From the NCBI RefSeq assembly GCF_042677945.1, contig NZ_JBHUDN010000001.1: a DNA stretch of 64,000 nt, one strand, 5' to 3'. Every line of letters starts with the position of its first letter. Within the stretch, counting starts at the first letter, position 1. Both the position numbers and the translations under genes were made by a program. The notes below the pieces were generated by a model. The model did no database searches and was not told the origin of the DNA. It saw only the letters and a program-made list of their open reading frames with translations. Of this stretch, positions 7,768 through 16,034 are shown piece after piece. This DNA comes from Haloplanus litoreus. Its GTDB lineage: Archaea; Halobacteriota; Halobacteria; Halobacteriales; Haloferacaceae.

Positions 7768-9383
7768 TCGTCCGCGGTGTCGGTGTCGGTGTCGGCGTCC
7801 TCGCCGTTGCCGAGCGTGATCTGTTTCACCTCGATGATCCGCTCGTCGGCCCGGATCTGTCCTACCACGCCTTCGGGGACGGGTTCGTCGAGGTTGTACA
7901 CCGTCATCGCCTCCCCGCCGAGCGTCTCGCGACCGTTGAACATCCCCGCGATGTTGACGTCGTTGTCGCCGAGGACGGTTCCGATCAGCCCGAGAACGCC
8001 GGGACGGTCGTAGTTGCGAACGACGAGCATCTGACCGTGCGGGACGGCGTCGACGCGGTAGCCGTCGATGCGGACGATCCGGGGGTCGTCCCCGGCAAAG
8101 AGGGTGCCACAGACGCCGACCGAGTCGGTGCCGTCGCCGACGGTGACGGTGACGAGGCTCTGGAAGTCCTCGCTCTGTCGGGTCTTCTCCTCCGTCACCT
8201 CGATGCCCCGCTCCTCGGCGATTTTTGGGGCGTTGACGGCGTTCACCTGCCACTCGAGCGGTTCGAACACACCCTTGAGTCCGCTCGCGGTGACGAACTC
8301 CACGTCCTCGCCCGCGATGTCGCCCTCGTAGCGCACCCGAACCTCCGAGATGCGGCCGTCGAACATCTGAGCCGCGACCTTTCCGGCCGTCTCCGCGAGT
8401 TCGATGTACGGCTGGACGCGGGGAAACGCGCTCTCGTCGATGGAGGGCGCGTTCAGCGCGTTCGCGACGGGTTCGTCGTTGAACGCCGCGACGACCTGAT
8501 CCGCGATGCTCGTGGCGACGTGTTCCTGTGCCGCCTCCGTCGCTGCGCCGAGATGGGGCGTGACGACCACGTCGTCGACGGCGAGCAGCGGGTTGTCCGG
8601 GGAGACGGGTTCGTCGGCGAACACGTCGACCGCCGCTCCGGCGAGCGTGCCGTCTTCCACCGCCGCTGCGAGCGCCGTCTCGTCGACGACGCCGCCGCGG
8701 GCGCAGTTGACGAGGTAGCCGCCCTCCATCAGCGCGAGTTCGTCCTCGGCGATCATGCCCTCCGTCTCCGGCGTCAGCGGCGTGTGGACCGTCAGGAAGT
8801 CGGCGTGTTTCAGACAGGCCTCGAACTCGACGAGTTCGGCGCCGATCTGATCGGCCCGCTCCTCGCCGATGTAGGGGTCGTAGGCGACGAGATTCATGCC
8901 GAGCGACCCCAGCCGCTTCGCCACCTCCTGTCCGACCCGGCCGAGGCCGACGATACCGAGCGTCTTGGCGTTGAGTTCGGTGCCGAGGTAGTCGCTTTTC
9001 GCCCACTCGCCGGCCCGCAGGCGGGCGTGGGCCTGCGGGATGGAGCGGGCGGTGGCGAAGGCCATCGCGACGGTGTGTTCGGCCGCCGCACGGACGTTCC
9101 CCTCGGGCGCGTTGGCGACGATGACGCCGTGATCGGTCGCGGCGTCGATGTCGATGTTGTCGACGCCGATGCCCGCCCGCCCGACGATGATCAGGTTCGG
9201 CGCCGCCTCGAACACCGCTTCGGTCACGTCCGTCCCCGACCGCACCACGAGCGCGTTTGCGTCCGCGACGGCGTCGAGCAGGGCGGAGCCCTCCACGTCG
9301 TATGCCGTCTCCACCTCGTGGCCTGCGTCGCGAAGGCGGTCCAGCCCTGCGTCGGCAATCGGGTCCGTGACGAGTACCTTCAT
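7764..9383 (-). CDS. serA: D-3-phosphoglycerate dehydrogenase
   Basis: First step of the phosphorylated serine pathway: 3-phosphoglycerate to 3-phosphohydroxypyruvate with NAD. 539 residues from the ATG at 9383; an upstream in-frame start at 9422 lacks homology. Long (type 1) SerA: substrate domain, Rossmann domain with GLGRVG at 146-151, the catalytic TPLTPETEGM region, VNCARGGVVDE and the His-containing TPHLGAATEAAQ, then the intervening domain and a C-terminal ACT domain (RNYDRPGVLGLIGTVLGDND) that usually senses serine. The tail ends in an Asp/Thr dipeptide run coded by a GTCGGT/GTCGGC repeat near 7770-7800. serB and a candidate transaminase are close by. Confidence 0.96.
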   Translation of the reverse strand: MKVLVTDPIADAGLDRLRDAGHEVETAYDVEGSALLDAVADANALVVRSGTDVTEAVFEAAPNLIIVGRAGIGVDNIDIDAATDHGVIVANAPEGNVRAAAEHTVAMAFATARSIPQAHARLRAGEWAKSDYLGTELNAKTLGIVGLGRVGQEVAKRLGSLGMNLVAYDPYIGEERADQIGAELVEFEACLKHADFLTVHTPLTPETEGMIAEDELALMEGGYLVNCARGGVVDETALAAAVEDGTLAGAAVDVFADEPVSPDNPLLAVDDVVVTPHLGAATEAAQEHVATSIADQVVAAFNDEPVANALNAPSIDESAFPRVQPYIELAETAGKVAAQMFDGRISEVRVRYEGDIAGEDVEFVTASGLKGVFEPLEWQVNAVNAPKIAEERGIEVTEEKTRQSEDFQSLVTVTVGDGTDSVGVCGTLFAGDDPRIVRIDGYRVDAVPHGQMLVVRNYDRPGVLGLIGTVLGDNDVNIAGMFNGRETLGGEAMTVYNLDEPVPEGVVGQIRADERIIEVKQITLGNGEDADTDTDTADD

Positions 9384-9408
9384 ACTCGAACCGACCCGAG
9401 GGCGGCTG

Positions 9409-10449
9409 TTAAGGGTTTCCAAACGCGTCTTCGCGTGATTCGGGCGATGGCAGCCAGATCTCGATCCGGGCCCCGTCCTCGTCGTTCGTCACCGCCACCT
9501 CTCCGCCGTAACGTTCGGTCAGCGTCACCACCAAATACTGCTGGAACTGGAGGACGCCGTTGTCCGTGTCGATGGTCTCCGGATCGACCGCCTCGACGGC
9601 CGGTTCGGCCGCGTCGTCGTCGACGGTCACGGTCACGCCGCCGTCGGTTCGGGTCGCGCCGAGTCGAATCGTCACCGCCTCGCCGCCCGCCCGGTCGACC
9701 GCCTGCAAGAGCAGTCCCTCGATCAACACGTCGAGGGCGTCGTCGGCGAGCACCGGGCAGGGGTCGGGAACCTGCGTCACCAGTCGCGCGTTCGAGTCGA
9801 GGCTCCCACGCGCCTCCCGCACCGCCGTCCCGAGGTCGACCGGCCACGGTGCTCCGTCGCTCGACACCAGCGCCCGCATCTGCTGGACGTGTCTGGCCAT
9901 CCGCCGTCCCGTCTCGGCGATGATCGTCGCGTTCTCGTCGTCGGTCCGCCCCGCCAGCAGATCCGCACGCCCGACGATCACCTGTGCGGCGTTCAACACG
10001 TAGTGTCTGAGCAGTTCGTTCAGGAAGTCGATGCGTTCACGCTCCCGACGAAGCCGGTGCTCCCGTTCTCGCCACCGTGCGTTGTTCGTCCCCAGCCACA
10101 GCCCGGCGAGGGCGCCGACCGAAGTGACGATGGGTGTCAGGGCACCGAACGCGAGGTCCGCGGCGGCCAGGTGGGCGAGGGTGGTAATCCAGAGCGCGAC
10201 CACGACCATCCCCGCCACGACCGAGAGCGTCCACCCCGTCACGACGGCCGTGAATCGCGGCGACTTCCGGTGCGCGTAGGACACCCCGGCGTAGGTCACA
10301 CCGACGAACAGGAGGAGGGGTACCGCACCTTCGAGCACCGCCGCCACCCAGTCGGTGGCGACGAGCAGTCGCACGCCCGGCATGGTGGCGAGACAGCCCC
10401 CGGTGACTGCGAGCGACCATCGTTTCAGCGGGCGGGGAACATCGAACAT
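9409..10449 (-). CDS. Membrane histidine-kinase-like protein with degenerate catalytic domain
   Basis: 346 residues. Four or five hydrophobic segments in residues 12-120 anchor it in the membrane, followed by a basic helical linker and a DHp-like helix with H149 in LLRHYVLNAAQVI, the H-box position of haloarchaeal kinases. The C-terminal 100 residues align with an HATPase fold by order but lack an N-box Asn (LIEGLLLQAVDRA where LxxNLxxNA is expected) and the G1 DxGxG is replaced by VDDDAAE. It may therefore be a pseudokinase or phosphotransfer/dimer partner. No receiver-domain gene is adjacent. It is divergent from serB. Family placement is fairly firm; activity is doubtful. Confidence 0.75.
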   Translation of the reverse strand: MFDVPRPLKRWSLAVTGGCLATMPGVRLLVATDWVAAVLEGAVPLLLFVGVTYAGVSYAHRKSPRFTAVVTGWTLSVVAGMVVVALWITTLAHLAAADLAFGALTPIVTSVGALAGLWLGTNNARWREREHRLRRERERIDFLNELLRHYVLNAAQVIVGRADLLAGRTDDENATIIAETGRRMARHVQQMRALVSSDGAPWPVDLGTAVREARGSLDSNARLVTQVPDPCPVLADDALDVLIEGLLLQAVDRAGGEAVTIRLGATRTDGGVTVTVDDDAAEPAVEAVDPETIDTDNGVLQFQQYLVVTLTERYGGEVAVTNDEDGARIEIWLPSPESREDAFGNP

Positions 10450-10543
10450 CGTGGTGCGTCGTACCTCGTACCCCCACCGGCTCCCTGTTAAGCGTTGCCG
10501 AGGCTGTCGGGGGATTCAAACCCTCGGCCGGCGACGGATCGGT

Positions 10544-11182
10544 ATGCGACTCGTCGCCTTCGACTTCGACGGAACGCTTTCCGATTCCGAGATGACGGTC
10601 CTGCTCGGGGAGCAGTGTGGGGTCGCCGACCGGATGGCCTCGATTACCGAACGGGCGATGAACGACGAACTCAGCTACGCCGAGAGCCTGCGTGAGCGGG
10701 CATCCCTGTTGGAGGGACTGGGGCTGGAGCGTGCGGACGACGCCTTCGGGCAGGTGCGCTTGCGCCCGGGCGCCGCCGACCTGCTCGCCCGTCTGAACGA
10801 TGCCGGCCACCACACGGCCATCCTCACCGGTGGGTTCGAACGCGGCGTCGAACGCGCCCTCGACCGTGAGGGTATCGCGGTCGACACCGTCGTCGCCAAC
10901 CGCCTGCCCGCCAGCGGCGACCACCTCACCGGCGCCGTCGAGGGGCCGCTGATCGAGGGGACGAAAGACGAGGCGCTGGAGGACCTGGCCGCCGACCGCG
11001 ACCTGCCGCTCTCGCGGACCGTCGCCGTCGGCGACGGCGCCAACGACCTCCCCATGCTGGAGGTGGCGGGACTGTCGGTCGGCTTCCTCCCCAAACCCGC
11101 GGTACGCCCCGCCTGCGACGTGGTGGTGGCGTCGATGAGCCGGCTGGAGAAGGTGTTCGCGGAGCGCGGACTGCTCGAGTGA
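10544..11182 (+). CDS. serB: Phosphoserine phosphatase
   Basis: HAD-superfamily phosphatase, 212 residues, giving L-serine from O-phospho-L-serine, the last step of the pathway begun by SerA. Motif I is DFDGTLSDSE with nucleophile D7 and acid D9; motif II is ILTGGF; motif III/IV is VAVGDGANDLPML; the capping region LSYAESLRERASLLEGL matches SerB. ATG 10544 puts motif I at the extreme N-terminus, as in archaeal SerB. It ends one base before the metY stop region on the opposite strand. Confidence 0.92.
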   Translation: MRLVAFDFDGTLSDSEMTVLLGEQCGVADRMASITERAMNDELSYAESLRERASLLEGLGLERADDAFGQVRLRPGAADLLARLNDAGHHTAILTGGFERGVERALDREGIAVDTVVANRLPASGDHLTGAVEGPLIEGTKDEALEDLAADRDLPLSRTVAVGDGANDLPMLEVAGLSVGFLPKPAVRPACDVVVASMSRLEKVFAERGLLE

Positions 11183-11183
11183 G

Positions 11184-12485
11184 TTACGTCGCGGCGTCGA
11201 TGGCCCGATCGAGGTCGGCGACGATGTCCTCGACGTCCTCCAGTCCGACCGAGAGGCGGATCATGTCGGGCGTGACGCCCGCCGCGGCCTGTTCCTCGTC
11301 GGTCAACTGCTGGTGGGTGGTGGACGCGGGGTGGATGACGAGCGTCTTCGCGTCGCCGACGTTCGCGAGTAGCGAGGCGAGTTCGACGTTGTTGACGGTA
11401 CCCTTCGCGGCCTCGTAGCCCGCGGAGAGGCCGAAGGTGATCATCCCGCCGTAGCCGCCGTCGAGGTACTCGCTCGCGTTCTCGTGAGTCTCGTGGGACT
11501 CCAGCCCGGGATACGTCACCCACTCGACTGCGGGGTGGTCCGCGAGGAACTCGGCGACGGCCATCGCGTTCTCGCAGTGGCGCTCCATCCGCATCGGGAA
11601 CGACTCCAGTTTCTGGAGCGTGACCCAGGCGTCGAACGGCGACTGCGTGTTGCCGAGGTCACGCAGGCCGCGGGCGATGGCGGCGTAGGTGAAGCCCGCG
11701 GGGGCGAACGTCTCGTGGAAGTTGACGCCGTGGTAGGCGGGGTTCGACCGTCCGATTTCGGGGTAGTCCTCGGCGTACTCGCCCCAGTCGAACGTGCCGC
11801 CGTCGACGAGAATCCCGCCGACGGTCGATCCCGATCCGTGGAGCCACTTCGTCGTCGAGTCCCAGACGAGGTCCGCGCCGTGTTCCAGTGGCCGGCACAG
11901 ATACGGCGTGGCGAACGTGTTGTCGACGAACAGGGGGGTGCCGTGGTCGTGGGCGATGTCGGCGATTCGCTCGATGTCCGGGGTGATCAGGGCGGGGTTG
12001 CCGATGGTTTCGAGGTGGACGTAGGCGGTGTCGTCGTCGATGGCCGCCTCGTAGGCGTCGTAGTCCAGGGTGTCGACGAAGCGGGTCGTGATCCCGCGAC
12101 GCTCGACGGAGTGGGTGAGGTAGGTGTACGTGCCGCCGTACAGCGCCGAGGCGGTGACGATGTTGTCCCCCGCCTCCGCGAGGAGGAACGTCGCGAGGTC
12201 GAGGGCGGCCATACCCGACGCGGTGGCGGCGGCGCCGACGCCGCCTTCCAGGGAGGCCAGTCGTTCCTGGAGGGTCCCGACCGTCGGGTTCATCAGCCGC
12301 GAGTAGATGTGGCCCTCCTTCTCGAGGGCGAACTGCTCCGCGGCGTCCTCGGCGTCGTCGAAGACGTAGGAGGTGGTCTGGTAGATGGGCGGCGCCCGTG
12401 CTCCCGTCGAGGGGTCGGGCGACTGACCGGCGTGGAGGCTTCGCGTGTAGAATCCGGGTCCGTCGTCGTTTCCGTCGTCTGCCAT
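11184..12485 (-). CDS. metY: O-acetylhomoserine sulfhydrylase (MetY), paralogue 1
   Basis: 433-residue PLP enzyme of the Cys/Met metabolism family (fold type I) that makes homocysteine from O-acetylhomoserine and sulfide. The PLP lysine is K213 in DSTTKWLHGSGSTVGG; SRLMNPT and SGMAALDLAT build the cofactor site; length and the late insertion ERHCENAMAVAEFL fit MetY rather than cystathionine gamma-synthase. It stands alone here, with a TATA-like box (ggttttacc on the minus strand) about 28 bases upstream of the ATG. A second copy at 18770-20035 is coupled to metX. Upstream of this gene lies a 30-bp copy of the metX 3' end (12567-12596). Confidence 0.93.
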   Translation of the reverse strand: MADDGNDDGPGFYTRSLHAGQSPDPSTGARAPPIYQTTSYVFDDAEDAAEQFALEKEGHIYSRLMNPTVGTLQERLASLEGGVGAAATASGMAALDLATFLLAEAGDNIVTASALYGGTYTYLTHSVERRGITTRFVDTLDYDAYEAAIDDDTAYVHLETIGNPALITPDIERIADIAHDHGTPLFVDNTFATPYLCRPLEHGADLVWDSTTKWLHGSGSTVGGILVDGGTFDWGEYAEDYPEIGRSNPAYHGVNFHETFAPAGFTYAAIARGLRDLGNTQSPFDAWVTLQKLESFPMRMERHCENAMAVAEFLADHPAVEWVTYPGLESHETHENASEYLDGGYGGMITFGLSAGYEAAKGTVNNVELASLLANVGDAKTLVIHPASTTHQQLTDEEQAAAGVTPDMIRLSVGLEDVEDIVADLDRAIDAAT

Positions 12486-12566
12486 GCGCGGGTGTTCGAT
12501 CCCGAGGTGGTAAAACCGACGGACCTGTGCAGGCCCTGCCGCTGTCTGTGACTCGCGACGTATCCC

Positions 12567-12596
12567 TTATCCGCCGAAAAGCGAGTTGTTGACGGG
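12567..12596. repeat. Direct repeat copy 1: relic of metX 3' end, left border of the liv cassette
   Basis: This 30-base segment matches 17544-17573 at 28 of 30 positions, in the same orientation. On the minus strand it would encode PVNNSLFGG and a stop, matching the MetX C-terminus PVHNSLFGG; one mismatch is synonymous (GGA versus GGG), the other changes His to Asn. No MetX similarity continues upstream of it. It lies between metY paralogue 1 and livF. Confidence 0.8.
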
Positions 12597-12679
12597 GTCG
12601 ACTGTCCGTCTTTTTCGATCGGGAACTTCCGGGGCCGTCGAGGCAACCCTCGAAGTGGAGGCTCCCACGCGGCGGCGAA

Positions 12680-13396
12680 TCAGTCAGTCCCGAGATAGAG
12701 TTCGGCTACCTCGTCGCTGTCGAGGAGTTCCCCGCCGGTCCCCTCGAACTCGTTTTCTCCCATGTCGAGGACGATACCGCGGTCGGAGCGTTCGAGTGCG
12801 GCCCGCGCGTTCTGTTCGACCATCAGGGTGGTCGTGCCGGCGTCGTTGATCTCGACGATTTTTTCGAACACCTCCTCGACGAGCTTCGGGGCGAGCCCCG
12901 CCGACGGCTCGTCGAGGACGAGTAGGTCCGGATCGAGTATCATCGCGGTACCCATCGCGACCATCTGCTGTTGCCCGCCGCTGAGAGAGCCAGCCCGCTG
13001 ATCGGCCCGCTCCTCGAGGATGGGGAACTGCTGGTACACCTCTTCGAGACGGTCGCCGAAGTCGAACCAGTCTTCCCCCTCGGCCGGCCACGCACCCATC
13101 TTCAGATTCTCCATGACCGAGAGGTTTGGGAAGATGTTGTCGTTCTGTCTGACGTAGCAGATGCCGTGTTTGACGATTTTCTCCGGTGGCAGTCCCGCGA
13201 TGTCCGTGCCGTCGAACCTGATCGCCCCCTCGCGAGGTTGGACGACGCCGACGATCGTCTTCAGGAGCGTGGACTTGCCGGCGCCGTTCGGACCGATAAT
13301 CGTGACCATCTCTCCGTCCTCGACGCCCATATCGACGCCGTGGACGATGATGGCGTCCCCGTAGCCGCTGACGACGTTCTCCAGTTCGAGTAACAT
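12680..13396 (-). CDS. livF: LIV-type ABC transporter ATP-binding protein (LivF-like)
   Basis: 238-residue ATPase of the branched-chain amino acid (HAAT) importer family. Walker A GPNGAGKST is at 35-43, signature LSGGQQ at 138-143 and Walker B LLVLDEPSAGL from 158; the C-terminal VEQNARAALERSDRG is the H-loop region where LivF carries Asn rather than Asp/His variation typical of the family. It is the last gene of livJ-M-H-G-F, overlapping livG by one base (TAATG-type junction at 13396). Substrates of this family include Leu/Ile/Val, urea and short amides; the substrate here is not known. Confidence 0.92.
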   Translation of the reverse strand: MLLELENVVSGYGDAIIVHGVDMGVEDGEMVTIIGPNGAGKSTLLKTIVGVVQPREGAIRFDGTDIAGLPPEKIVKHGICYVRQNDNIFPNLSVMENLKMGAWPAEGEDWFDFGDRLEEVYQQFPILEERADQRAGSLSGGQQQMVAMGTAMILDPDLLVLDEPSAGLAPKLVEEVFEKIVEINDAGTTTLMVEQNARAALERSDRGIVLDMGENEFEGTGGELLDSDEVAELYLGTD

Positions 13397-14160
13397 TAGA
13401 CGTCACCTCCCAGATACGCTTCGAGCATCCGCTCGTCGGACTGCACTTCCTCCGGAGTTCCCTTCGAGAGCACCTTGCCGTCGTGCATCCCGATGACGGT
13501 ATCGGAGATGCGCATGATCGCCTCGATGTCGTGTTCCACGACGAGGAACGTCATGTCGCGCTCGTCGCGCAACTCCATGATGCGCTGCAGGAGCCGGTCG
13601 GTCAGGTCGGGGTTCACCCCGGCCATCGGCTCGTCGAGCAACAGGAGGTCCGGTTCGGCCATCAGCGCCCGTCCCAACTCCAGTAGCTTCCGCTGGCCAC
13701 CGGAGAGGTTCCCGGCGTACTCCTCGCGCAGATCCCAGAGTTCGAGGAACTTCAACAGTTCCTCTGCCCGGTCACGGGCGTCACTCTCGTAGTCGCGGAC
13801 GCTACTGGTGTTCGCGGCCGCAGCGAGCACTTTCTCGCCGGGGTGGTTCTGTGCCGCGAGCAGCATGTTCTCCATCACTCGCATTCCCGTGAGTTCCTGT
13901 GCGATCTGGAACGTCCGAACCATGCCACGCTGGGCGCGCTTTTCCGGTCCCAAGTCGGTCACCTCTTCGCCGTCGAACCTGACGATCCCCTCGTCGGGGC
14001 GGTGGAACCCCGCCAGCAGCTTGAACGTCGTCGACTTGCCGGCGCCGTTCGGGCCGATGACGCCGACGATCTCCCTGCGGTCGACCTCGAAGGAGACGTC
14101 GTCGACGGCGACGATCCCACCGAACGTCTTCCGGAGGCCGCGGGCTTCGAGCAGCGTCAT
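13396..14160 (-). CDS. livG: LIV-type ABC transporter ATP-binding protein (LivG-like)
   Basis: 254-residue ATPase pairing with LivF on the cytoplasmic face of the importer. Walker A GPNGAGKST at 36-44, signature LSGGQRKLLELGRAL and Walker B LLLLDEPMAGVNP, with VVEHDIEAIMRISD as the H-loop. The longer segment between Walker A and the signature, containing RTFQIAQELTGMRVMEN, is typical of LivG. Its ATG overlaps the livH stop (ATGA at 14157-14160), so the permease and ATPase are translationally coupled. Confidence 0.93.
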   Translation of the reverse strand: MTLLEARGLRKTFGGIVAVDDVSFEVDRREIVGVIGPNGAGKSTTFKLLAGFHRPDEGIVRFDGEEVTDLGPEKRAQRGMVRTFQIAQELTGMRVMENMLLAAQNHPGEKVLAAAANTSSVRDYESDARDRAEELLKFLELWDLREEYAGNLSGGQRKLLELGRALMAEPDLLLLDEPMAGVNPDLTDRLLQRIMELRDERDMTFLVVEHDIEAIMRISDTVIGMHDGKVLSKGTPEEVQSDERMLEAYLGGDV

Positions 14161-15020
14161 CGCGTCGCCTCCCCGAACAGACCGTCCGGACGTGTGAGTA
14201 GACCGACGATCAACGCCAGCAGTCCGACGCCGAACTTGTACTCGGACGGGATGACAGCGACGCTCACTTCCTGTGCGACGCCGATGGTGTATCCGCCTGC
14301 GACGGCTCCCTTGGGATCACCGATCCCACCCAGGATGACCGCCGCGAAGATCGGAATCAGGGCGGTAAAGCCCATGTTCGGACGGAGCTGTGCGTCGAGA
14401 CCGAGCATGATACCACCCAGCCCGGCGATCGCACCGCCGATCAACCAGACGTAGAGGACGAGTTTTTCGGTGTCGACCCCGCGGATGCGAGAGAGCATCC
14501 GGTCGTCGGATGCTGCCCGCATCGCGATGCCGATCCGCGTCCGCCGGAGCAGGAGGTAGACGCCCAGCAGCAACAGCATGCTGACGACCATGATGGCCAC
14601 CTGCTCGACGCTGAATCTGACCCCAGCAAACGACGGGTTGGCCTCCATCGGCAGGTCGTAGAAGTGGCCGCTCGGACCCCAGATGGCACGGATGAAGTTC
14701 CGAATGATGAAAGCCAGTCCGATGGAGACGATGAGCAACGTGATCGGGCTCCGGGTTCTGAAATGCTGGAACACGATTTTATCGAGGACGACCGCCCCGA
14801 CCGACATGGTGAGGATGCCGGCGACGATGGCGACCCCGAGCGGGAGGCCGATCTGTGCGTTGACCGCCCAGGCGACGTACGCGCCGGCGGCCATGTAGTC
14901 CCCGTACGCGATGTTGATGAAGTTGAGAATGCCGAAGATGAGCGTCAGTCCCAGCGCCGAGACGGCGATGATGCTTCCGACGACCAGTCCGTTCCAGACG
15001 AGTTGTGGGTCAAGTACCAT
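14157..15020 (-). CDS. livH: LIV-type ABC transporter permease (LivH-like)
   Basis: 287-residue integral membrane protein with about eight hydrophobic segments. It begins with a short amphipathic start (VLDPQLVWNGLVVGSIIAVSA) and the typical LivH sequence GILNFINIAYGDYMAAGAY. The EAA-like cytoplasmic coupling loop is around RTRIGIAMRAASDDRMLSRIRGVD. It forms the transmembrane heterodimer with LivM (6 bases upstream) and couples to LivG/LivF. Confidence 0.92.
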   Translation of the reverse strand: MVLDPQLVWNGLVVGSIIAVSALGLTLIFGILNFINIAYGDYMAAGAYVAWAVNAQIGLPLGVAIVAGILTMSVGAVVLDKIVFQHFRTRSPITLLIVSIGLAFIIRNFIRAIWGPSGHFYDLPMEANPSFAGVRFSVEQVAIMVVSMLLLLGVYLLLRRTRIGIAMRAASDDRMLSRIRGVDTEKLVLYVWLIGGAIAGLGGIMLGLDAQLRPNMGFTALIPIFAAVILGGIGDPKGAVAGGYTIGVAQEVSVAVIPSEYKFGVGLLALIVGLLTRPDGLFGEATR

Positions 15021-15026
15021 CGATGA

Positions 15027-15968
15027 TCACTCCGAAGTGCCGGCTTGCAGTCGTTCGGCGTCGCCGAGCAGCCCCTCCGGCCGGTAGTAGAGGACGAGGA
15101 TCAACACCGCGCCCACGACCATCAGCCGGATGTACGAGAGCTGGTCGCCGAATGGTACGTCGCCAGGGATGAACCGCGTGATCTGCCGGAGGAACACGAT
15201 GACAGTCGCCCCTAGGATCGCGCCGCCGTAGCTCCCGGCCCCGCCGATGATGACCGCCGCCCAGATCAGGAAGGTGATGCTGGGCAGGAACATGATCGAC
15301 GAGATCGCGTAGACGTAGTGAGCCCACAGGCCGCCGGCAAGCCCCGCGACGGCGGCCCCGATACCGAACGATTTCAGCTTGAACACGGTGGTGTTTTTGC
15401 CGAGTGCGAGCGGAACGTCGTCGTTCTCGCGGATCGCGTGGAGAACCCGACCGAACGGACTTCGCGACAGCCGCGTGAACAGCAGGTAGCAGACGCCGAC
15501 GGTGGCCCACACGAGGACGAAGTAGAAGAGGTCGTAGCTGACGGGAACCACCCCGCTGAGCGGGCGGGGGATGTTCTTCAGCGTCTGAGCCCCCGTCGTC
15601 AGCCACGCCTCGTTGTGGATCATCAGCCGGATGAGTTCCGCAGCACTCAGCGTCACCATCGCCAGGTAGTCGCCTTCGAGGCGGACGCTGGTGACGGCGA
15701 TCAGCAGGCCGACGACTCCGGCGAGGGCGGTTCCAGCGAGTAGTCCCACGATGATCGGGAGGTTGAACCCGACGACACGCGTCGCCAGATCGCCCGTCGC
15801 CGGCGGTGTCGTGAGGATCGCCGACGTGTACGCACCGACCGCGAAGAAGGCCGCGTGCGCGAAGTTCAGCAGTCCCGTGTCGCCCCAGTGCATGTTCATG
15901 CCGATCGCCAGCAGCGAGTAGACGCCAGCGATGATGCCGACGACCAGCAACAGGTCTACGAGTGCCAT
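15027..15968 (-). CDS. livM: LIV-type ABC transporter permease (LivM-like)
   Basis: 313-residue multi-spanning permease, partner of LivH. Family signatures include GMNMHWGDTGLLNFAHAAFF near the N-terminus, the coupling loop RLSRSPFGRVLHAIRENDDV and the C-terminal GAGSYGGAILGA and YRPEGLLGD. Ten or so hydrophobic stretches are visible. It lies 66 bases after the binding-protein gene and 6 bases before livH. The ATG at 15968 opens directly onto the first hydrophobic helix. Confidence 0.92.
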   Translation of the reverse strand: MALVDLLLVVGIIAGVYSLLAIGMNMHWGDTGLLNFAHAAFFAVGAYTSAILTTPPATGDLATRVVGFNLPIIVGLLAGTALAGVVGLLIAVTSVRLEGDYLAMVTLSAAELIRLMIHNEAWLTTGAQTLKNIPRPLSGVVPVSYDLFYFVLVWATVGVCYLLFTRLSRSPFGRVLHAIRENDDVPLALGKNTTVFKLKSFGIGAAVAGLAGGLWAHYVYAISSIMFLPSITFLIWAAVIIGGAGSYGGAILGATVIVFLRQITRFIPGDVPFGDQLSYIRLMVVGAVLILVLYYRPEGLLGDAERLQAGTSE

Positions 15969-16034
15969 AGTGTGATGTGGTGCATATGTTTGCTACTGAA
16001 GGTGTGTGGCGTCTGCGGACGTCGCAGACGGTCG

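Noticed and set aside
8037..9923. 628-codon plus-strand frame opposite serA
   Set aside because: Shadow of the serA codon pattern; no homology-like features.
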